This document shows positions 24,566 through 31,176 of a DNA stretch of 31,176 nucleotides, one piece after another. How positions within the stretch are numbered: position 1 is the first letter of the stretch; each line of letters opens with the position of its first letter. The DNA comes from JADJLQ01 sp031417835 (lineage in GTDB: Bacteria > Bacteroidota > Bacteroidia > Chitinophagales > Saprospiraceae). Under the pieces are notes generated by a model that worked only from the letters and a program-made list of their open reading frames with translations, was not told where the DNA came from and did no database searches. A program made the translations under genes and the position numbers. The DNA is taken from NCBI GenBank assembly GCA_031417835.1, contig JANOWJ010000005.1:1-31176 (forward strand), read 5' to 3'.

Positions 24566-24592
24566 ATACATGAATTATGCTAATTCATGTGT
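24566..24592. repeat. Near-perfect AT-rich palindrome
   Basis: ACATGAATTA and TAATTCATGT pair around a three-base loop (TGC), extended outwards by two further pairs, one of them a G-T wobble. It lies 59 bases downstream of the serine-hydrolase lipoprotein stop on the minus strand. There is no T-run on that strand, so it is either an unusual terminator or a protein-binding site. Confidence 0.55.
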
Positions 24593-24650
24593 AAAATACG
24601 TGCCTGAATCACCATAAATCTAGAACCAGCAGCACCCAAATAGGATATAC

Positions 24651-25751
24651 TTATTTAAGCCATCCCTGCTCTATCGCATATGCCAAGATCTTCTCTCGGG
24701 TCTTGAGTACTTCGATTGGAGTATTGCTTAGAATACAATAGAAAAATCCAGCTTCAGGGATACTGACATAATCTGCTGTAAATCCACCTTGCGATCCGGT
24801 ATGGGAATACATGTCCTTACCCTTGTGCGTACTGATAAACCAGGAAAGTCCGAGCTGACTAGGGGTATCTCCTTTCCATTCGGGCATCGGATAGATAGTT
24901 CGTGCTTGTAGATTGACTTCTGCTTCGACGAAATCATTTTTTCGAATTGCCTTTTCATATTGTGCCAATTCCTTTACGCTGCTCCATACCCCACCATTGC
25001 CGGCAGCATTGAAGGTTGGTTCTTCGCCATAATCTCGCTCCTGCCAGCTATTTCCCATAGGCAGATACGCATGCGTCACACCGGTATCTGGTATCGGGCC
25101 ATCCGTGATAGTGCTGTTTTTCATCCTGGCAGGTGAGAAAATTTTGATCCGGATATAATCTTGCCACTTAAAATGGGTCACCTGCTGTATGATTAGGGCC
25201 AATGCATTAAACGCCGGATTGGAATACTTATATTGAGTACCTGGTTTGAAATGTAAGCTATCGTTTTGCAAGATAGGGGCCCAGTTTTGCTCATCATCAG
25301 CGGTGAGATAATATATACTGTCCTGCTGTACTGGTCTATTATCAGGGAGGCCTGAAGTATGGGTCAATAAATGGTAGATCCGCACTTGTTGACCTAGAGC
25401 CGGGTTTTTAAAATCCGGGAAAAATTTGATCAGGCTATCTTGCAAGGATAACTTGCCTTCGGCTGCCAGATTGAGTATACCATATGCTACGAAGGTTTTT
25501 GAAATAGATCCTATATTAAATAAGGAGGTGTCCGAAATAGCTTTTTTTAAGCTTATGTCTTCTACACCACTATACGCTTCTAATACAGTGCTATCCCAGG
25601 ACTGAATTAATAGCGCGAATCCCGGGTCCTTATTTAATTTTTTTGAAGCCAGCCCTTGCACCAGATCTAAAGCTGTGGAGGTGGCCTGATCTTGACGGCA
25701 TGCAAATTGTAAAACCATCACCAACATAAATACGAATGAATTCCGCAACAT
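24651..25751 (-). CDS. Serine beta-lactamase-family hydrolase, lipoprotein
   Basis: From ATG 25751 the product has 366 residues; a TTG 36 bases upstream is the alternative. The signal peptide FVFMLVMVLQFAC ends with a lipobox cysteine (C18), so the protein is probably anchored in the envelope. The class C beta-lactamase/D-alanyl-D-alanine-carboxypeptidase-like fold shows SISK with S82 and K85, YSN at Y176, and HTG at H317 in the place of KTG. All three catalytic motifs are intact, which suggests an active peptidase or esterase. The HTG form occurs in esterases and peptidases of this family. It is divergent from the metallo-beta-lactamase gene. Confidence 0.88.
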   Translation of the reverse strand: MLRNSFVFMLVMVLQFACRQDQATSTALDLVQGLASKKLNKDPGFALLIQSWDSTVLEAYSGVEDISLKKAISDTSLFNIGSISKTFVAYGILNLAAEGKLSLQDSLIKFFPDFKNPALGQQVRIYHLLTHTSGLPDNRPVQQDSIYYLTADDEQNWAPILQNDSLHFKPGTQYKYSNPAFNALALIIQQVTHFKWQDYIRIKIFSPARMKNSTITDGPIPDTGVTHAYLPMGNSWQERDYGEEPTFNAAGNGGVWSSVKELAQYEKAIRKNDFVEAEVNLQARTIYPMPEWKGDTPSQLGLSWFISTHKGKDMYSHTGSQGGFTADYVSIPEAGFFYCILSNTPIEVLKTREKILAYAIEQGWLK

Positions 25752-25771
25752 AGGTGTGAAAATAAGCCCAG

Positions 25772-25802
25772 TTGGGCTACCAAACAATATGAAGTATCTT
25801 TA
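25772..25802 (+). promoter_or_regulatory. Promoter-like region of the three-gene unit
   Basis: TTG (25772-25774), a 20-base spacer, then TATCTTTA (25795-25802), one base off TAnnTTTG. The start codon of the metallo-beta-lactamase gene is at 25827. The region lies between two divergent start codons. Confidence 0.4.
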
Positions 25803-25826
25803 TAGGCTAAAAGAAACTGAACGAAT

Positions 25827-27227
25827 ATGAAAATACGATTTTGTGGGGCCGCCAAAGAAGTGACCGGGTCCAGTCATTTACTCATACTGGATGATGGGTA
25901 TAAAATACTGCTGGACTGTGGTATGTTTCAAGGGGAGAATAATGAAGAGCTGAACAGGCAATGGCTATTCAAGCCAGGTGAAATCGATGCCCTCGTCTTA
26001 TCTCATGCGCATATCGATCATTGCGGCAGAATACCTAAGCTGGCCAAAGATGGTTTTGAAGGTAATATCTATTGTACACCCGCTACGCGGGATCTGGCGG
26101 CTATCATGCTGATGGACAGTGCTAAGATCCAGGAAAATGATGCTGAGTTCGAAACCAAACGAATCTCAAAGCGCAATCCCGGCGAAGTAGTTCAGCCACT
26201 TTATACCATCAAAGATGCGGGGCGAGTCATGCGGCAATTTGTAAGTTTCAATTATAATCGATGGTTTAGGATCCATGATCATGTGGAGGTATTATACAAA
26301 GACGCCGGTCACATCTTGGGCAGTGCCAGCGTCACAATGCGGATCCGGGAAGGGAAAAAAATACGGATGCTGGGATTCACTGCAGATATAGGCCGTCCGG
26401 GCAGACCGATCTTAAAAGACCCCGATCCCATGCTACCAGTCGATTTTTTAATCACAGAGAGTACGTACGGGGATCGACTGCATGAGGGAGTGCCGGGCAG
26501 CGATGATCGGTTTTTGGATATCATCCGGGATACGTGTGTGCGTAAAAGAGGTAAACTTATCATTCCGGCATTCAGTATAGGGCGGACTCAAGAGATAGTG
26601 TACATGTTGGATCAAGCAGCTAATGCCAAAAAACTACCTCCGATCCAAGTGTATGTGGATAGCCCACTAGCGATCAATGCGACCAATGTATTCCAGGCTC
26701 ATCCAGAGTGTTTTGATCACGACTTACATGAATATATGCTGTTTGACAAAAATCCTTTTGGTTTTAATGGTTTGAATTATGTCAAGTCAGTGGATGAATC
26801 AAAACAACTCAATTTTCGTGATGAACCCTGCATCATCATCAGTAGTTCAGGAATGGCCAATGCCGGCCGGGTCAAACATCACTTGGCTAACAATCTGGCC
26901 AATCCTAAAAATACGGTATTGATCGTAGGTTATTGTAGTCCTAATACTCCGGGCGGTATGTTGCGCAATGGAATAGAAGTGATAAAATTATTTGGTGAAA
27001 TGATCCCGGTGAAAGCCAATGTGGAGATCATGGACAGTTTTTCTGCGCATGGCGATCAACAAGAGATGTTTAATTTTATCAAAAATCAATTGCCCACCGT
27101 GGAGAAAACATTTTTAGTACATGGAGATGAGCGGGTTTTGCCGGAATGGAATAACTTTCTCAGTGACAAAGGATTTAAAAACATTACTGTACCCTCATTG
27201 GGCCAGGAAATAGATCTCAACGAATGA
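25827..27227 (+). CDS. Metallo-beta-lactamase/beta-CASP RNA-processing exonuclease
   Basis: A 466-residue protein of the CPSF/RNase-J-like group. The metallo-beta-lactamase domain carries SHAHIDHCG with H60, H62, D64 and H65, later KDAGHILGSAS with its metal-binding histidine, and then FTADIGRPGRP. The beta-CASP part contains LIIPAFSIGRTQE and IIISSSGMANAGR, and the terminal zinc-binding motif is SFSAHGDQQEM. Length and motif order fit YSH1/MBL-fold RNases that process 3' ends or degrade RNA. No signal peptide is seen. It overlaps the next gene, a lipoprotein, by four bases (ATGA), an unexpected partner for a cytoplasmic nuclease. Confidence 0.92.
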   Translation: MKIRFCGAAKEVTGSSHLLILDDGYKILLDCGMFQGENNEELNRQWLFKPGEIDALVLSHAHIDHCGRIPKLAKDGFEGNIYCTPATRDLAAIMLMDSAKIQENDAEFETKRISKRNPGEVVQPLYTIKDAGRVMRQFVSFNYNRWFRIHDHVEVLYKDAGHILGSASVTMRIREGKKIRMLGFTADIGRPGRPILKDPDPMLPVDFLITESTYGDRLHEGVPGSDDRFLDIIRDTCVRKRGKLIIPAFSIGRTQEIVYMLDQAANAKKLPPIQVYVDSPLAINATNVFQAHPECFDHDLHEYMLFDKNPFGFNGLNYVKSVDESKQLNFRDEPCIIISSSGMANAGRVKHHLANNLANPKNTVLIVGYCSPNTPGGMLRNGIEVIKLFGEMIPVKANVEIMDSFSAHGDQQEMFNFIKNQLPTVEKTFLVHGDERVLPEWNNFLSDKGFKNITVPSLGQEIDLNE

Positions 27228-28726
27228 TCAAGATGATACGACGATGGTGGATGTGTGCCCTGTTGCCTATAGCAGCATGCAATACCCAAGACATTACAAT
27301 CGATCAGACTGGTGCAGAGTGGGCCTTACCCTTGATCCAGGGTCAAATCAAACCTTCCGAGTTGATATTAAAAGTTGCCACGGAGGCCCAACTTCTGATC
27401 CAGGCAGATGGCACTTTGATCATACGGTATACCGGTGATGTGCTGCAAAAAACCAAAAAGGAAATCTTTACTCCCTTGCCCGGAAGTTTTCCAATACCAA
27501 TGATCGATACCAACAATCAGATCACCCTGCCCGTCGTAAATAATGTCATCATCAAAAAAGCAACCTTGACCAATGGAAATTACTTTTTTAATTATGCCCA
27601 CAATAGACAAGAGGCTATCCGATTGGAGCTTTTCGTGCCTGAAATGAAGTTGAATACAAACATCCTCAGACATTTGATCGATGTTCCATATTTGGGAACC
27701 CCGGTAGTAGGCAATACCAGCAAGTTTTCTTTTAATGACATTATCATGATCCCGGTCAATAATAAAATAAGTCTCAATTACAAAGCGAGGACATTGTCCG
27801 GTGAAGCATTTAAGATGTCGAGTGTGTTTTTTATATTTGACCAAATAGATTTCAGCTACATAGAAGGTTTTTTTGGACAAAATACCTACGATTTAAAAAA
27901 AGACAGTTTAGAGATTGATTTATACGATGGATTTGTGCAAGGTGGTATCTATATAGATGATCCGCGAATCATACTCTCCGTCACCAGTTCATTTGGATTT
28001 CCTACCAAAGCGGTGATCAATACCTTTGATCTACAGACCAAAGACAATAACATCATCCCTTTTAAAAGTAAATTATTGGATGAAGGACTATTTTTTAACT
28101 ACCCAAAAATCAATGAAATAGGTCAATCCAAAACGACCACCTTTGTATTTAATAAGGACAATTCGAATGTGCGCGATGTATTCAATGCTCAAGCTAAACG
28201 AGTGATCTATGATATCGACGCATTATCCAATCCTCTACTTATAGCGGACAGTACCCATTTTGTCACTGAAGACGGTAAGTTTACAATTGCAGTGACGGTA
28301 GATCTACCCCTACGCGGAAGAATTACTCAATATCCAGCAACACAAATATTTGAGGCCGATGCATCTAAGTTATCATCACTGGAGTCGGGATTTTTGTTGC
28401 TGGAGACTACCAATGGTATGCCCATCACTGCCAATGCACAGTTTTATTTGTATAATGGTAGCGGTGCACTGATCGATTCGATATTTGTTACACCACAAGT
28501 TATTTTTAAAGCTGCCCCTACGGATGCCAACGGAGTAGCCACAGTGGCTGCATTCAATACACTGAAGATACCGGTGCCTGGTCCCAAAATCAATGCCTGG
28601 TCAGCTACTCGCCAGATCCGAGTCGAGACCGTCTTTAATACACCTGCGGATAAAAACATCATTCAGATTTCTAATAAAGACATTCTTACCTTAAGGATGG
28701 GATTCGTTGGAAAATTTAAATCCTAA
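27224..28726 (+). CDS. Large lipoprotein, unknown function
   Basis: A 500-residue protein. A short signal peptide, RRWWMCALLPIAAC, ends with a lipobox cysteine at about residue 19, suggesting lipid anchoring. The body is beta-rich with repeated short strands such as KATLTNGNYFFNY, ISLNYKARTLSG and TFVFNKDNSN, and it lacks catalytic motifs that I recognise. It may be a surface protein built from beta-sandwich domains. Translation is coupled on both sides: it starts four bases inside the nuclease gene, and its stop (TAA) shares one base with the start of the barrel gene. The barrel protein encoded next is thus a likely partner. Confidence 0.82.
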   Translation: MIKMIRRWWMCALLPIAACNTQDITIDQTGAEWALPLIQGQIKPSELILKVATEAQLLIQADGTLIIRYTGDVLQKTKKEIFTPLPGSFPIPMIDTNNQITLPVVNNVIIKKATLTNGNYFFNYAHNRQEAIRLELFVPEMKLNTNILRHLIDVPYLGTPVVGNTSKFSFNDIIMIPVNNKISLNYKARTLSGEAFKMSSVFFIFDQIDFSYIEGFFGQNTYDLKKDSLEIDLYDGFVQGGIYIDDPRIILSVTSSFGFPTKAVINTFDLQTKDNNIIPFKSKLLDEGLFFNYPKINEIGQSKTTTFVFNKDNSNVRDVFNAQAKRVIYDIDALSNPLLIADSTHFVTEDGKFTIAVTVDLPLRGRITQYPATQIFEADASKLSSLESGFLLLETTNGMPITANAQFYLYNGSGALIDSIFVTPQVIFKAAPTDANGVATVAAFNTLKIPVPGPKINAWSATRQIRVETVFNTPADKNIIQISNKDILTLRMGFVGKFKS

Positions 28727-30042
28727 TGCTCTTGAGACTGATTACTTTTTTATGGATCTGCGGCTATACCTGCTTAAGTTATGCACAGGATCCCGGCATG
28801 CAGTTATTGTCCAAAGACCAGATCTTCCATGGCCGCAATCCTGCGATGCCATTGCCAAAAAACTATGCCATTGGTTTGCCGGAGGGCAGTGGTCGATTAT
28901 ACAATGAAGCGGGATCTCTGGATGATTGGTGGCTTACTACTGCTGATGGTAAACGGAGTGTGTCCTTGCAAAACATTTGGCAGACTTTGGATCGCAAACA
29001 ATATCGGTCAGAAGCAGGATGGGTCATTCGATCACTATATTTTGGTAAGAAGTTTAAACGATTTCAATTAGGAGTGTATCATACTTTTCAGGGTGATTTG
29101 GATTTTAAATACCCAAAAGACCTTGTAGGCTTATTGGGTTACGGCAATTATGGTTTTTTGCAACAAGAGCCTTTGGCCAAGACGCAAGCTTTAGACATCA
29201 GACCGGAGATCTCTATCACGGTATATGAAGCTATCGGGTTAGAAGGTGGTTTTTTTATCAATGATAGACTATCAGTAGGTGCGGGCGTACAATATTTAGC
29301 CGGATTATACAATTTTACCTCTGATGTAAAGGTATTGGAGGTAGACATTAGAGATCCACTCACACTCAAAGCAAATGAAGACTGGACCTTACATACGGCA
29401 GATCTGGTCGATCAATTTTCTATAGATAGTTTGGTGTTAGATACCGACAGGAGAGCGCTAGGAACTCATCCCGGGATAGCATTTAATGCAGGAGTATCGT
29501 ATTCCGTTCCGGCATTTCAACTAGGTATTCAAGTGCGGGATCTCGGCAGCATCCAATGGAAGGGCATTAGTTATTCCAGAAAAGCGGCTACCAATTATTC
29601 AGGTGTACTGATAGATGACTTTTTGGATGTCAATCAAAATGTATTTAATCAAATCAGTGATACCCTTCGAGCAATAGCCAATGTCACTCGCTCTGCTCAG
29701 AAGTATACCAGTGCCTTGACCGGTAAAATAATTTTGGATGGCCAATATCACATTTCAGATCATTGGTCTGTGGGAGGATCCTGGTATTACAACAAAAATA
29801 ATGTTCGATCCTTTTGGATGTTGTCGGGAGGTATCGTGTTCAAACCTTTCCCCATCTTGCAAGTAGGGAGTCAGCTATCTTATGATGTGCATCAATCCTT
29901 CAATATCGGGGTGATGGGTGCTTTGCGATTGGGATTCCTCAATATGTATCTGAGTGTAGATCAGGTGACTGCATTATTCCAACCGGCATCCATCGACAGA
30001 CTATCAGCTAGAGCCGGTATCAGTATTCTTTGGGGCAAATGA
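28726..30042 (+). CDS. DUF5723-like outer-membrane barrel protein
   Basis: A 438-residue protein with a signal peptide (LITFLWICGYTCLSYA, then Q21). The early HGRNPAMPLP contains the Asn-Pro-Ala motif usual near the N-terminus of the PorV/DUF5723-type barrels. Later come GIAFNAGVSYSV, LGIQVRDLGSIQWKG and a series of strands ending in ARAGISILWGK. These barrels occur in type IX secretion-related and gliding-type systems in this phylum, but no direct evidence for that role is seen here. It follows the lipoprotein gene with a TAATG overlap. Confidence 0.82.
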   Translation: MLLRLITFLWICGYTCLSYAQDPGMQLLSKDQIFHGRNPAMPLPKNYAIGLPEGSGRLYNEAGSLDDWWLTTADGKRSVSLQNIWQTLDRKQYRSEAGWVIRSLYFGKKFKRFQLGVYHTFQGDLDFKYPKDLVGLLGYGNYGFLQQEPLAKTQALDIRPEISITVYEAIGLEGGFFINDRLSVGAGVQYLAGLYNFTSDVKVLEVDIRDPLTLKANEDWTLHTADLVDQFSIDSLVLDTDRRALGTHPGIAFNAGVSYSVPAFQLGIQVRDLGSIQWKGISYSRKAATNYSGVLIDDFLDVNQNVFNQISDTLRAIANVTRSAQKYTSALTGKIILDGQYHISDHWSVGGSWYYNKNNVRSFWMLSGGIVFKPFPILQVGSQLSYDVHQSFNIGVMGALRLGFLNMYLSVDQVTALFQPASIDRLSARAGISILWGK

Positions 30043-30073
30043 GGGATGTGACTTTTTAAATACTTCTCTTTAA

Positions 30074-30149
30074 GGACTTTAGCAGGCAATGTCGGGCTTC
30101 TCTGAAGCCCTTGAGTTTGGAAAAAGCCTAACAGAAACTGCAAGAGTCC
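30074..30149. repeat. REP-like hairpin upstream of the transposase
   Basis: GGGCTTC and GAAGCCC pair around TCT (30094-30110) and are followed by TTGAGTTTGG, which recalls GAGTTTGAGTC of the downstream units. An outer pair GGACT/AGTCC (30074-30078 and 30145-30149) encloses it. It shares the CTTC-loop-GAAG core of the hairpins downstream of the transposase gene. Confidence 0.55.
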
Positions 30150-30262
30150 GAAAAAAAAACCAAGGGTAAGATGCTTAGGCCTGTGAGCGGAATCGGAAAT
30201 GCCAGAAGTCTAAGGCTTCGAAAGTCTAACATTTCATATTTTTAATTAAAAGTTAAAAAACT

Positions 30263-30737
30263 ATGGCAGATGTATTTTCACAATTGTACATTCATCTTGT
30301 ATTCGCTCCAGCACAAAGGATGGCACTTATAAATCCAGAATGGGAGGAAAGATTATATAAATACATTACTGGCATAGTTGAGACTCGAAATCATAAGATG
30401 CTTGCTATAGGCGGCATGCCAGATCACATACATCTCTTTGTTGGTTTAAAACCTTCTGAATCTATTTCTGAATTAGTTAAAGCAATCAAAGTTTCATCTA
30501 ATGAATTTATTAAGTCAGAAAAATTATCAAAGTATTCATTCAATTGGCAGAATGGTTATGGTGCTTTTTCTCATAGTCGATCACAGCTGCATACCGTTTG
30601 CAAATATATTCTAGGCCAAAAAGAACATCACAAAAAAAAGAATTTTAAAGAAGAATTTTAAAGAAGAATTTCTCAAAATTTGTGATGATTTTAATATTGA
30701 ATTTGATCGTAAATCAATGTTTGAGTTTTTTAATTAA
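30263..30737 (+). pseudogene. IS200/REP-associated Y1-transposase, frameshifted by a 13-bp tandem duplication
   Basis: A Y1-type (HUH) transposase that would cut and join single-stranded DNA at hairpins. It reads as 132 residues up to a stop at 30661. The HUH pair H55/H57 is in MPDHIHLFVGLKP, and the likely catalytic tyrosine Y115 is in CKYILGQKEHH. Just after EHHKKKNFKEEF the 13-base unit TTTTAAAGAAGAA occurs twice in tandem. Removing one copy continues the frame with FLKICDDFNIEFD and DRKSMFEFFN to a stop at 30735-30737, the usual length of this family. So the gene has lost about 23 residues of its tail. It may be dead or reduced in activity, and the duplication looks recent because the two units are identical. 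Confidence 0.85.
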
Positions 30738-30756
30738 TTGACTACTATTTAGTTAG

Positions 30757-31176
30757 TTCCTTTCGCTTGCGTGACTGCATGGTTTCTCGATCAAACAGTA
30801 AGCTTCTCCCAACTTGTGGAAGGTGAATTAAGATCAAGGTGTTTTTAGAGTAGGCTGCCACTATTGTTGTGCGAGTTTGAGTCTAGCTAGACTTCTCCGA
30901 AGTCATGACGAATGGATATACATCCTACAAACGTTAAGCTTCTTCGAAGCTAGGAAACATATCGGGGTATACTTTTATTTAAAGTTCCATTTGTAAAATA
31001 GAGTTTAGAGCTAGTTGTTTTCCTCATGCTTGAATAATCAGGTAGACTTCTCCGAAGTCTTGACAATGGATGGATGCGGACTTACAAATATTAAGCTTCT
31101 CAGAAGCTGGGTTAGGTGAAAAAAGAGTCATTTGTTTTTTAAAGTAATCTGCGCTATAGTTGAGCGAGTTTGAGTC
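30757..31176. repeat. Degenerate ~155-bp tandem units with REP-like hairpins
   Basis: Two hairpins recur: GACTTC-TCC-GAAGTC (30890-30904 and 31045-31059, 155 bases apart) and AGCTTC-TTC-GAAGCT (30937-30951; copy AGCTTCT-C-AGAAGCT at 31094-31108, 157 bases apart). A further, more degenerate unit starts near 30757. The 84-base segments 30800-30883 and 31093-31176 have equal length and are roughly two-thirds identical. Each unit pairs a GACTTC hairpin and an AGCTTC hairpin about 32 bases apart, like a bacterial interspersed mosaic element. The array runs off the window edge. Confidence 0.7.

Larger units (their letters stand above)
23950..24650. other. Gene-free, repeat-rich intergenic region
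   Basis: No convincing gene was found. The middle (about 24125-24340) is a GC-rich palindromic repeat, listed separately. The right end holds a near-perfect palindrome at 24566-24592. The remainder is AT-rich with no promoter-like box that I trust. Confidence 0.5.

Noticed and set aside
27368..27880. A 170-codon frame antisense to the large lipoprotein gene
   Set aside because: It is opposite a gene with coupled start and stop codons, and its sequence (many Cys, Ile, Tyr runs) lacks protein-like patterns.
30757..31176. A CRISPR array
   Set aside because: The units are ~155 bp, diverged and contain hairpins in every unit; there are no short identical repeats with unique spacers and no cas gene.

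Overview
This 31.2-kb window looks like chromosomal DNA from a Bacteroidota bacterium, possibly close to the Saprospirales; the order is a guess. The signs are promoter-like TAnnTTTG boxes ahead of several genes, few Shine-Dalgarno sequences, lipoproteins with short N-terminal lipoboxes, a TonB-dependent receptor followed by a DUF4249-like lipoprotein, a DUF5723-like barrel protein and many beta-barrel envelope proteins. No tRNA, rRNA or CRISPR array was seen.

Left part (1-7.6 kb). The window opens inside a minus-strand gene whose visible N-terminal part resembles a B12-binding radical SAM protein. An unrecognised soluble protein, a small antitoxin-like protein with no toxin beside it, and a repeat-rich intergenic region with a long imperfect inverted repeat follow. 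Next is a secreted fusion of a CBM9-like domain to a serine beta-lactamase-type hydrolase. A compact iron-sulfur assembly operon (iscS-iscU-iscA) comes next, and then an overlapping MntA/HepT-type (MNT-HEPN) toxin-antitoxin pair.

Middle part (7.8-13.1 kb). A secreted lipoprotein with a structured, GC-rich leader is closed by a strong intrinsic terminator. A beta-barrel protein, a TonB-dependent receptor and a DUF4249-like lipoprotein follow, probably one outer-membrane uptake or export unit.

Block 13.1-21.2 kb. A membrane-protein/XRE pair points right. A long minus-strand series follows: a Crp/Fnr-like regulator, a small barrel protein, an NAD(P)-binding epimerase-like protein, three small membrane proteins, an amidase and an esterase. 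An integron attC-like long hairpin separates amidase and esterase. The block lies between two direct copies of the last ~30 codons of a redoxin gene. The right copy belongs to the intact gene at 21214-22326 and the left copy is a remnant at about 13.1 kb, as expected if the block was inserted at the 3' end of that gene.

Right part (21.2-31.2 kb). A double-thioredoxin-domain protein and a Tat-exported Gfo/Idh/MocA oxidoreductase diverge. After a repeat-rich gap come a serine-hydrolase lipoprotein and, divergently, a tightly coupled three-gene unit: beta-CASP-type metallo-beta-lactamase, large lipoprotein, DUF5723-like barrel protein. The window ends with an IS200/REP-associated-type Y1 transposase broken by a 13-bp tandem duplication. 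It is surrounded by REP-like hairpins arranged downstream in ~155-bp degenerate units.
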